Position numbers and translations under genes: made by a program. Under the pieces are notes generated by a model. That model was not told the origin of the DNA. It searched no databases and saw only the letters and a list, made by a program, of their open reading frames with translations. Source: an uncultured Collinsella sp. (lineage in GTDB: Bacteria; Actinomycetota; Coriobacteriia; Coriobacteriales; Coriobacteriaceae). From it: a stretch of DNA of 26,768 nucleotides. Below, one piece after another: positions 15,428 through 21,611 of the stretch (positions within the stretch are counted from its first letter, which is position 1; every line of letters starts with the position of its first letter). The stretch covers positions 1-26,768 of the forward strand of contig CABUTO010000033.1 of NCBI GenBank assembly GCA_902494535.1, in the 5' to 3' direction.

Positions 15428-16705
15428 ATGTACGATACGGGATCGACAACGTTTATGCTCATCTGCACCATGCTCGTGTTTTTAATGACACCGGGTCTGG
15501 CGTTTTTCTATGGCGGCCTGTCTAGGCGCAAAAATGTCATCAACACCATGCTCATGTGCTTTGGCGCCATTGGCCTGGTTGGCGTGCTGTGGATTGTTGC
15601 CGGCTGGTCGCTGGCCTACGGCGGCGACGGTTCCAGCCCGTTTATTGGAGGCCTTGACCAGCTACTGTGCCTTCCGGTGCTCAACCAGGTGCTGCAGGCG
15701 GCCGAGGGCAATGCCACTGACGGCGCCGTCTACCCTCAGATCATCAACATCGCCTTTCAGATGGCATTTGCCATGATCACTGCTGCTATCGTCACGGGCA
15801 GCCTGGCCGGCCGCGTTAAGTTTGGTGCCATGACGGCCTTCCTGGGCATTTGGCTGCTTGTGGTCTATGCGCCGCTTGCCCACATGGTTTGGGGCGGCGA
15901 GGGCTCCTTTATCGGTGACATTATCGGCGCACTCGACTTTGCCGGCGGCGACGTGGTGCACATTTCGTCCGGTCTTACGGGCCTGATTCTCTGCTTAATG
16001 CTCGGCCGTCGTCGTGGTTTTGGCATGGTGAGCTATCGTCCGCATAACGTGCCGTTTGTAGCGCTGGGCGCCGGCCTGCTTTGGTTTGGCTGGTTTGGCT
16101 TTAACGGCGGCAGCGAGTTTAAGGCCGACGCCGTGGCGGCACTCGCCATCCTCAACACCGTGACGGCCAGCGCGGCGGGCATGGTCTCGTGGCTTGCCGT
16201 CGAGCGCGTGCACACTGGTCGCCCCACGCTGGTGGGCGCCAACACCGGTCTGGTTGCGGGACTTGTGGTGGTCACGCCCGGCGCGGGCTTTGTCGAGCCG
16301 TGGGCAGCGCTGGTTATGGGCCTGATCGTATCGCCCGTCTGCTACCTGGCCATCAGCCATCTTAAGACCAAGTTTGGCTACGACGACGCACTCGACGCGT
16401 TCGGTTGCCATGGTATCGGCGGCATCCTGGGCGGCGTGCTCACGGGCCTGTTCTGCGTGCCGGAGCTCTCGTGGACCGGTAAGGGCGGCCTGTTCTACAC
16501 GGGCGACGTGTCGCTGCTCGTTTCGCAGATTCTGGGCATTGTGGTGACGGTCGCTATTGTGCTGGTGCTCGATTTGGTAATCGCCGCGGTGGTCAAGGCA
16601 CTGTTCCACGGCAGTCTGCGTGTGGACGAGGCCGATGAGGCGCTGGGCCTGGATGCGAGTCAGCACGGCGAGAGCGCCTACCCTTCGTTCTCCGGACTCG
16701 ATTAG
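15428..16705 (+). CDS. amtB: Ammonium transporter (Amt family)
   Basis: A 425-residue inner-membrane channel with about 11 membrane segments, the usual Amt size. It conducts ammonium/ammonia as a trimer. The pore histidine pair is present: His178 in GGDVVHISSG and His328 in FGCHGIGG. The opening block FFYGGLSRRKN (26-36) is typical. The ATG at 15428 is chosen because AAGGGGGAG lies just upstream; a frame extended to 15371 would add 19 poorly conserved residues. A PII gene follows on the same strand, the standard amtB-glnK pairing in which PII blocks the channel under nitrogen excess. Confidence 0.95.
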   Translation: MYDTGSTTFMLICTMLVFLMTPGLAFFYGGLSRRKNVINTMLMCFGAIGLVGVLWIVAGWSLAYGGDGSSPFIGGLDQLLCLPVLNQVLQAAEGNATDGAVYPQIINIAFQMAFAMITAAIVTGSLAGRVKFGAMTAFLGIWLLVVYAPLAHMVWGGEGSFIGDIIGALDFAGGDVVHISSGLTGLILCLMLGRRRGFGMVSYRPHNVPFVALGAGLLWFGWFGFNGGSEFKADAVAALAILNTVTASAAGMVSWLAVERVHTGRPTLVGANTGLVAGLVVVTPGAGFVEPWAALVMGLIVSPVCYLAISHLKTKFGYDDALDAFGCHGIGGILGGVLTGLFCVPELSWTGKGGLFYTGDVSLLVSQILGIVVTVAIVLVLDLVIAAVVKALFHGSLRVDEADEALGLDASQHGESAYPSFSGLD

Positions 16706-16811
16706 CAGCTTCCCCAAGCACCGCACCTCGGCCTTCAATCGTCGTTTGCGTACCTTAAGTACGCGGCACTCCTCTTTCAGGCCGATCTGCGGCACTTGGG
16801 AAACCTGCTAA
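16702..16811. repeat. 110-nt imperfect palindrome between amtB and the PII gene
   Basis: The outer arms 16702-16718 and 16795-16811 are near-perfect inverses (TTAGCAG, TTCCC and AAG blocks), followed inward by CCGCA/TGCGG, TCGGCCT/AGGCCGA, and an inner palindrome GCGTAC-CTTAA-GTACGC (16748-16764). The amtB stop codon lies in the outer arm. It could act as a partial terminator, an mRNA stabiliser or a mobile palindromic element. A second small hairpin, TGGCAC/GTGCCA, lies at 16853-16875. The rest of the 214-bp gap shows only the PII ribosome binding site. Confidence 0.75.
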
Positions 16812-16919
16812 GACCTGTTAGTTGCACTTATCTGATCTACAAGGTTGGTCTGTGGCACCTGGAAACCCCGTGCCATGTGAGGGACAATTCATTTCTTTTT
16901 TTGAAGAGAGGAATTCACT

Positions 16920-17258
16920 ATGAAGAAGATTACGGCGATCGTTCGTGCCGAGAAGCTTGAGGTTCTTAAAGACGCTCTGTTTGCTGCCGATGTTCGTGGC
17001 ATGACTATCAACCAGGTGCAGGGCTGCGGCGCACAGCATGGCTGGAAGGAATACGTGCGCGGCAACGAGTTGCTTGTCAACACGATTCCTAAGGTGCAGT
17101 TCACGCTCATTTGCGCCGATGAGCATGTCGACGGCATTGTCGACATTATCTGCAGCGCCGCTCGCACCGGTGCCGTCGGCGACGGCAAGATCTGGGTCGA
17201 GCCGGTCGAGGAAGTTATTCGCATACGTACTGGCGAACACGGTCCCGCCGCGGTGTAG
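16920..17258 (+). CDS. glnK: PII nitrogen-regulatory protein (GlnK-like)
   Basis: A 112-residue cytosolic trimeric sensor of ATP/ADP, 2-oxoglutarate and nitrogen status that gates the Amt channel. Family blocks are intact: MKKITAIVRAEKL, the hinge VNTIPKV (53-59), DGKIWV, and RIRTGE. The T-loop (about 37-55) is unusual: the uridylylation site Tyr51 is Leu51 and position 46 is Val, with a Tyr at 45. Regulation by uridylylation at Tyr51 is therefore unlikely and control may be by ligand binding alone. GAGAGGA precedes the ATG. Confidence 0.94.
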   Translation: MKKITAIVRAEKLEVLKDALFAADVRGMTINQVQGCGAQHGWKEYVRGNELLVNTIPKVQFTLICADEHVDGIVDIICSAARTGAVGDGKIWVEPVEEVIRIRTGEHGPAAV

Positions 17259-17332
17259 AATCGACCGTCTACCATCCGCAACGTTAAAATGCTGCAATGA
17301 GGCACAAGACTTGCGTTGTGGATGGACGGATT

Positions 17333-17995
17333 ATGGGTCGTAATAAATATCCCGAGGAGACTGTCGCGAAGATTCTCGACGCGGCGCTGGAGCTATTCTG
17401 CGTACAGGGTTATGAGGGGACGAGCATTCAAGACATCGTCGACCGCCTCGATGGCATGACCAAGGGTGCTGTCTATCATCACTTTAAGAGCAAAGAGGAG
17501 ATTTTCAACGCCGCATTTGATCGGGCAACGGCTCCGATTGCTGAGCACCGTCGCGCGACACTCGGTGCTGGCAATATGACGGGAGCTCAAAAGCTCAAAC
17601 GACTTTATGCGCCCGAGTCCGTCGTTCCGCAAATCGAGCTATGGACTCGCATGCATCCTGCGGCAGATCCGGTAAAAAGCTCGCGGCTGCTGGCGATGCA
17701 GTACCAAGGTTCGTTTGACGAGTCGGCCGATGGCAATCTCTTGCCAGTAATCGAGGAGGGCATCGCCGACGGCTCCATTGCGTGCGAATGCCCGCGCGAA
17801 GCAGCGGAGGCCGTATCGTTGTTAGCGAATCTTTGGCTGCTGCCATTGTTCCGTCCGCTCGAGCCCAAGGAGCGAATGCTTGCTCGCGCACAATGTTTGG
17901 CGCAGATGGCGGCCGCGGTGGGGCTTGATTTGGGTAATGAAGTGCTCCAGACAACGGCCCAGATTTGGGACGTATGGAACCGTGCCGGGTGGTAA
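17333..17995 (+). CDS. TetR-family transcriptional regulator, probable repressor of the MFS gene
   Basis: A 220-residue repressor-type protein. The N-terminal helix-turn-helix (about 8-55) contains GTSIQDIVDRLDGMTKGAVYHHF in pieces typical of TetR, followed by a helical ligand-binding domain. The ATG at 17333 is preferred to an upstream ATG at 17297, which has no ribosome binding site; GGACGGA precedes 17333. A terminator and two copies of a palindrome lie between it and the MFS gene, which makes repression of that transporter likely. The inducer is unknown. Confidence 0.88.
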   Translation: MGRNKYPEETVAKILDAALELFCVQGYEGTSIQDIVDRLDGMTKGAVYHHFKSKEEIFNAAFDRATAPIAEHRRATLGAGNMTGAQKLKRLYAPESVVPQIELWTRMHPAADPVKSSRLLAMQYQGSFDESADGNLLPVIEEGIADGSIACECPREAAEAVSLLANLWLLPLFRPLEPKERMLARAQCLAQMAAAVGLDLGNEVLQTTAQIWDVWNRAGW

Positions 17996-18015
17996 TATAG
18001 ATACCAACGGTATGT
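17995..18015. promoter_or_regulatory. TetR operator-like site 1 (imperfect)
   Basis: ATACC-AAC-GGTAT (18001-18013) forms the core, with flanks that match site 2 at 17 of 22 arm positions and the same asymmetric AAC centre. It begins at the stop codon of the TetR gene. Confidence 0.6.
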
Positions 18016-18027
18016 AATTGATTTGTG

Positions 18028-18050
18028 AGGGTAGCCACGGCTGCCCTTTT
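18028..18050 (+). terminator. Terminator of the TetR gene
   Basis: AGGGTAGCC (18028-18036) pairs with GGCTGCCCT (18039-18047) with one wobble pair, followed by TTTT. It implies that the MFS gene has its own promoter between here and 18096. Confidence 0.7.
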
Positions 18051-18059
18051 CAAGTCATT

Positions 18060-18084
18060 AAATACATACTAACAGTATGTATTT
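18060..18084. promoter_or_regulatory. TetR operator-like site 2 (perfect 11-bp arms)
   Basis: AAATACATACT (18060-18070) is the exact inverse of 18074-18084, around AAC. It ends 12 bp before the MFS start codon and overlaps the ribosome binding region and the likely promoter, as expected for a repressor site. Confidence 0.8.
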
Positions 18085-18096
18085 GGGGGCAGGCTT

Positions 18097-19359
18097 ATGG
18101 CTGGGATGCGAAGAATTAGCGTTTCATTGGCGCCAAAAACAGTGCGATCTATCAGGCTATTTGGTCTTCTTGTTGCACAGCTGTGTGCGTATTCGATGCT
18201 GTCGGCACTGTGCTTTGCGTGCCCGCTTTACTTGTTCGATTGCAGCGGCTCCTCAACGTTATATGGCGCCGTCGCGGCGATAGCGTTCATACCGGGCGTG
18301 CTCGCGACTCCGGTTGGCGGGATTTTGGCGGATCGGGGAAGACATCGCGGGGTTCTTGTGGTACTCGGCATTGTTCTGATGGCTGCATCACTGCTGTTTA
18401 TCCCCATGAAGCGTTCGCTGCCTCTTGCGGTTGTCGTGGCAGCAATGCTTTGCGTCCAATATGGCATCCAATCGCTGCTGAAACCGATGCTTCAAATTGA
18501 GGCGGTGTGCATGACGGGCCAAGAAAAGGTTGAGCGTGCCACTGCGTTGGTCTCGCAGATAATCATGATGAGCAATATCTTGGGGCCTGTAGTCGGGACG
18601 GCAGTCTATGGGTGCTTTGGTATCGATACTCTATGCGAAACCGCGGCGTTGACGTTTACGATTTCAGCCCTGCTGTTCGGGGGCGCACTCAAGCAAAATG
18701 CCTCATCTGAAACGATGGGAGACGGCGCGACTCGTACGACACGCCGAAACGATTTTCGGGAGTTGATTCGGTACCTGTCTCAAAACTCATCATTGCTCGT
18801 TGTGTTTTTGATTGCGGCTATTTTGAACCTTGCGTTAGTTGGGTTAACGATTGGTGCTCCCGTTATTGTTGCAAAGCATCTCGGAATGCAGTCATCCTTT
18901 GTTGGGATTATTGAGGTGGCTATGGGCTTAGGTGGTCTTGTCGGCAGTGGTTTGGTCGGTATTTGGCCGCATCGTTTTTCCTTCAAGGGCATATGTCAAT
19001 ATGTTGCGATGATCTGTTTAGGAGTCGTACCGATTATTGTCACGCTACTGTTCGGCACAGATGTATGGGTGTTCACCGTGTTTGCGGTTGGTTCGGCATG
19101 GGTCATGGTGTGGGCAGCCATTGCGTCGGTTGAAATCATCGCGTTTGTTCAACGGGCAGCGCCGACTGAGCTCTGCGGAAAAGTGCTTTCGGTCGTTTAC
19201 ATGGTCCTTTCCTGCGCAACACCTATCGGCCAATTGACGTACGGGGTTGCATATGATCGATGGACACCGGCGATTGTATTCGCAGGCATGCTGGCGGTGT
19301 TGACGTTGACGACGGTGCTGTTTTATCGGCTGAAAAGTCGCTTGTGGCGATTGTCTTAA
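18097..19359 (+). CDS. Major facilitator superfamily transporter
   Basis: A 420-residue inner-membrane protein with 12 predicted membrane segments. The family loop motif between segments 2 and 3 is seen as GGILADRGRHRG (about 74-85), and the central cytosolic loop spans about 205-230. Neighbouring TetR regulation points to a drug or toxic-compound exporter, but the substrate is unknown. The ATG at 18097 follows GGGGGCAGG. The gene is visibly more A/T-rich, with less biased codon use than its neighbours (for example 18781-19080), as is the TetR gene, which suggests the pair was acquired by transfer. Confidence 0.88.
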   Translation: MAGMRRISVSLAPKTVRSIRLFGLLVAQLCAYSMLSALCFACPLYLFDCSGSSTLYGAVAAIAFIPGVLATPVGGILADRGRHRGVLVVLGIVLMAASLLFIPMKRSLPLAVVVAAMLCVQYGIQSLLKPMLQIEAVCMTGQEKVERATALVSQIIMMSNILGPVVGTAVYGCFGIDTLCETAALTFTISALLFGGALKQNASSETMGDGATRTTRRNDFRELIRYLSQNSSLLVVFLIAAILNLALVGLTIGAPVIVAKHLGMQSSFVGIIEVAMGLGGLVGSGLVGIWPHRFSFKGICQYVAMICLGVVPIIVTLLFGTDVWVFTVFAVGSAWVMVWAAIASVEIIAFVQRAAPTELCGKVLSVVYMVLSCATPIGQLTYGVAYDRWTPAIVFAGMLAVLTLTTVLFYRLKSRLWRLS

Positions 19360-19420
19360 CGCACTGGGGCACCGTGAATTTGTGGAGGCGGTGGTACGCC
19401 GCGCCGGGACGGCATTGTTT

Positions 19421-19474
19421 GGGCACGCCTCTCCTTCGTCTACAATATCGTGCAGACGAAGGAGAGGCATGCCC
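19421..19474 (+). promoter_or_regulatory. 21-bp inverted repeat that covers the HAD ribosome binding site, with -10-like hexamer in the loop
   Basis: Bases 19421-19441 are the inverse of 19454-19474 at 20 of 21 positions, with a 12-nt loop. The right arm contains the ribosome binding site GAAGGAGAGG and the ATG at 19469. TACAAT (19441-19446) sits at the loop edge and would start transcription near 19453, the first base of the right arm. Readthrough mRNA from the MFS gene would thus hide the site, while local transcripts would not. Confidence 0.65.
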
Positions 19475-20332
19475 ATGATCAAGATGTTTGCGAGTGACTT
19501 AGACGGAACGCTGCTGAACGCCCTGCACGAGGCAGACGGGACCATCCGCCGCGCCATTCGCGAGCTGACCGAGGCTGGCCTGCATGTGGTTCCCGCGACC
19601 GGGCGCTCGACGTTGCCAATCGGCGAGCATGGCTTTACGGGGCTGGCGCTTGACGCCTGCTGCTCCAATGGGTCCATCGTGCGCGACTGCCATGGCGAGG
19701 TGCTCAAGACCTGGACCATCGATCCGCAGGTTACCGAGGAGCTGCTCAAGGCATTCCCGGACATTTGCTTTGATTGCTCCACACCCGATGGCATGTTCTC
19801 GAGCGGTTCGTTCGAGATGCATCAGGCGGGCTTTAAAAAGGACAGCCCTATCAAGCGCATCGTGATGCGCGGCATGCGCGCGCGTGGCGGCTATCACGAG
19901 GAACAGTATTTCGACCAGTCGATCGGTGACATCCTTCGCCACGATGTGTGCAAGATCAACTGCCGCGTGACCTCGCCCGAGCTGGAGCGCGACCTTAAGG
20001 CATATTTGGCCGAGCGATCGGACCGCGTGGTCAACGCGCCGTTCGATCCGGTGATGTTCGAGATCACGGACGTGGCGTGCAACAAGGGCGAGAGTGTGTC
20101 CTGGCTGGCGGGCTACTACGGCATTGCCGAGGACGAGGTCGCGGTCTACGGCGACGGCGGCAACGACATTGCCATGCTCAAACGTTTCCGCCACAGCTAC
20201 GCGACCAAAAACGGCAGCGATGCCGCCAAGGCCGCCGCGAGTGCAACTATCGGCAGTTGCATGGTTCATGCCGTCCCCAAACACATGCTCGCCACCATGC
20301 GCAAGCAAAACTCCCGCACCGTCATCGAATAA
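19475..20332 (+). CDS. HAD-superfamily phosphatase (Cof-type)
   Basis: A 285-residue cytosolic phosphatase. All four HAD motifs are present: DLDGT with nucleophile Asp8 and acid/base Asp10, Thr42 in PATGRS, Lys204 in CNKGES, and GDGGND (226-231). The C2-type cap lies between motifs II and III (about 75-190). Cof-type enzymes dephosphorylate sugar phosphates, nucleotides or flavin/pyridoxal phosphates; the substrate cannot be read here. Two ATGs at 19469 and 19475 follow the same ribosome binding site. I chose 19475 for spacing and because MIK-SDLDGT is the usual start. Confidence 0.92.
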   Translation: MIKMFASDLDGTLLNALHEADGTIRRAIRELTEAGLHVVPATGRSTLPIGEHGFTGLALDACCSNGSIVRDCHGEVLKTWTIDPQVTEELLKAFPDICFDCSTPDGMFSSGSFEMHQAGFKKDSPIKRIVMRGMRARGGYHEEQYFDQSIGDILRHDVCKINCRVTSPELERDLKAYLAERSDRVVNAPFDPVMFEITDVACNKGESVSWLAGYYGIAEDEVAVYGDGGNDIAMLKRFRHSYATKNGSDAAKAAASATIGSCMVHAVPKHMLATMRKQNSRTVIE

Positions 20333-20361
20333 TGTGACAAAGGGATAGCCCCTTTGTCACA
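20333..20361 (+). terminator. 12-bp perfect hairpin after the HAD gene, repeat family copy 1
   Basis: TGTGACAAAGGG (20333-20344) pairs perfectly with CCCTTTGTCACA (20350-20361), starting right after the stop codon. No T tract follows. A related hairpin occurs at 20766-20800. Confidence 0.65.
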
Positions 20362-20384
20362 GGTGACGCTGGTCTCTTGAAATA

Positions 20385-20424
20385 CGAACAAACATTCGCA
20401 TACCTAACTGCGCTTTGATAGAAT
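20385..20424 (+). promoter_or_regulatory. Candidate promoter of the 41-codon gene with a LexA-like box
   Basis: TTCGCA (20395-20400), an 18-bp spacer and TAGAAT (20419-20424) form a plausible promoter. CGAACAAACATTCG (20385-20398) overlaps the -35 element and differs by one base from the Gram-positive LexA consensus CGAACRNRYGTTCG. The LexA site of this lineage is not known to me, so the match is suggestive only. Confidence 0.45.
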
Positions 20425-20453
20425 TGATACTGTTGACGGCAGTTCCATGTGCC

Positions 20454-20488
20454 GGGCAACGCCCTCCATCTGATGGGAGGTGATGCCC
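20454..20488 (+). promoter_or_regulatory. RNA hairpin sequestering the Shine-Dalgarno of the 41-codon gene
   Basis: GGGCA (20454-20458) pairs with TGCCC (20484-20488), and CCCTCC (20462-20467) pairs with GGGAGG (20475-20480), with a 3x3 internal loop and a 7-nt apical loop. The GGGAGGTGAT ribosome binding site lies in the stem and the hairpin abuts the ATG at 20489. Such occlusion is typical of type I toxin mRNAs. Confidence 0.65.
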
Positions 20489-20614
20489 ATGACCGATCTG
20501 ATTGATTTTGTGAGACTTCTGACCGCTTTGGTCTCGTTCTTCACAGCGCTCGTCGGGCTTTCCGAGGCACTCAAGCAACGTTCGAAGCAACGTAAAAGGG
20601 GTCGCCGCCGCTAA
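20489..20614 (+). CDS. 41-residue hydrophobic/basic peptide, candidate type I toxin
   Basis: A short gene with an unusually strong Shine-Dalgarno (GGGAGGTGAT). Residues 1-9 are polar (MTDLIDFVR), 10-28 form one hydrophobic helix (LLTALVSFFTALVGLSEAL), and 29-41 are strongly basic (KQRSKQRKRGRRR). The size, single membrane helix and charged tail resemble TxpA/Fst/holin-like type I toxins, which insert in the membrane. No specific family was recognised. Supporting context: the ribosome binding site is hidden in a hairpin, an antisense promoter points at the 3' end, and a LexA-like box overlaps the promoter. Alternatives are a small holin-like phage remnant or a membrane-binding regulatory peptide. 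Confidence 0.65.
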   Translation: MTDLIDFVRLLTALVSFFTALVGLSEALKQRSKQRKRGRRR

Positions 20615-20676
20615 GGCGTTGACCCCTTAATCCAAGCAACGGCGCTGCCCAGCTTTCCAGAACTTGGGCTGCCGTC
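20594..20676 (-). ncRNA. Predicted antisense RNA, candidate antitoxin
   Basis: Transcription from the promoter at 20683-20711 would start near 20676 and stop at a hairpin formed by AAGGGGTC (20596-20603) and GACCCCTT (20621-20628). That hairpin has a TTTT tract only on the minus strand. The RNA of about 83 nt would overlap the last 20 or so bases of the 41-codon gene and its 3' untranslated region, as RatA does with txpA. It also contains an internal GGC/GCCCA...TGGGC/GCC hairpin. Its existence is inferred from sequence alone. Confidence 0.45.
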
Positions 20677-20682
20677 GACACT

Positions 20683-20711
20683 ATTCTACCCACGAATGAC
20701 ATTTTGGACAA
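20683..20711 (-). promoter_or_regulatory. Minus-strand promoter for the predicted antisense RNA
   Basis: On the minus strand TTGTCC (20711-20706), a 17-bp spacer and TAGAAT (20688-20683) fit a sigma-70 promoter. No minus-strand coding gene lies downstream, which favours a regulatory RNA. Confidence 0.5.
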
Positions 20712-20765
20712 TCGGTAATGCCGCTCTAAAAGCCTGGCACAACCGGCACAACCTAGGCGGTCGCT

Positions 20766-20800
20766 GGATGTGACAAAGAGGCTGCCCCTTCGTCACATCC
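20766..20800. repeat. Hairpin related to 20333-20361, repeat family copy 2
   Basis: GGATGTGAC (20766-20774) pairs with GTCACATCC (20792-20800), and the interior AAGAGG/CCCCTT pairs imperfectly. TGTGACAAAG and CCCCTT-GTCACA are shared with the first copy. The two copies bracket the candidate toxin locus. Confidence 0.6.
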
Positions 20801-20825
20801 TAAATATTGCCTTTACGTGTTGATA

Positions 20826-20868
20826 CACACGGTGTGCAATAATACTCGCACTGTGCAATAGCGCACAG
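20826..20868. promoter_or_regulatory. Operator-like repeats upstream of the second TetR gene
   Basis: CACAC-G-GTGTG (20826-20836) and CTGTGC-AATAGC-GCACAG (20851-20868) are inverted repeats, and TGTGCAATA occurs directly repeated at 20833-20841 and 20852-20860, 19 bp apart. They end about 20 bp before the TTG start. Autoregulation by the TetR protein is the simplest reading. Confidence 0.5.
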
Positions 20869-20889
20869 ACTGAGTAACAAGGAGGACGC

Positions 20890-21600
20890 TTGTCCCAGCT
20901 CGAAAAATGCGACCGCCGGTCCCTTCGCTCGCAGCGTGCCCTTCGCCAGGCACTTGCCAGCGAGCTTGCCGAAAGCGGCGACCTTTCGCGCATTAATGTC
21001 GCGTCGCTCACCGAGCGCGCTGGCCTTACGCGCCGCACGTTCTATTCGCACTACCGCGATATCCCCGACTTTATCAATCAAATCGAGGACGGCTTGCTGG
21101 CCGAGATCCGTGAGCGCATTGAGCTCATCACCGCAGCTCAGCTGCCCGATCTCTATCACAACATCGATGAGCTCGAGCCGGCACCCGGTTCGGTTGAGTT
21201 GCTGCGCTACCTTGCGGCCAACCGCGATTTAATCGGATCGCTGCTGGGCCCGGGCGGCGACCCCGCCTTTATTAAAAAGATCATCGATACCGCACGCGAG
21301 GCCGTGGTGCCGCGTGCACAGACGGGCATTTTGGGCCTGGCGCTGGGCACGTTCTTTGACTACTACGTTACCTACGTCGTGAGCGCCGAGGTCGGCATGA
21401 TTCAGCGCTGGTTTGAGCGCGGGCTCACCGAATCGCCCGAGGCCATGGCGCGCATTATGACGGTGCTCGCTTTTGTGCGCCCTGGTGATCTGTATGGCCA
21501 ACCCATCGATATCAACGTGCCGGAATACGGCATGAAGCTATTGAACCTGCAGCTCGAGGACGCGGTCGACACCACCGCAACCGTCGAGTCCAACAACTAA
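20890..21600 (+). CDS. TetR-family regulator of the activase gene
   Basis: A 236-residue DNA-binding protein. The helix-turn-helix spans about 25-60 (INVASLTERAGLTRRTFYSHY) and the C-terminal part resembles the TetR_C domains found in activase-linked regulators. The TTG start is supported by AAGGAGG directly upstream; no in-frame ATG is near. The activase gene starts 12 bp after the stop, so both are in one operon and the regulator likely controls both through the repeats at 20826-20868. The ligand may be a fermentation-related acyl-CoA or acid, which is speculative. Confidence 0.87.
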   Translation: MSQLEKCDRRSLRSQRALRQALASELAESGDLSRINVASLTERAGLTRRTFYSHYRDIPDFINQIEDGLLAEIRERIELITAAQLPDLYHNIDELEPAPGSVELLRYLAANRDLIGSLLGPGGDPAFIKKIIDTAREAVVPRAQTGILGLALGTFFDYYVTYVVSAEVGMIQRWFERGLTESPEAMARIMTVLAFVRPGDLYGQPIDINVPEYGMKLLNLQLEDAVDTTATVESNN

Positions 21601-21611
21601 GAGGAGAGACA

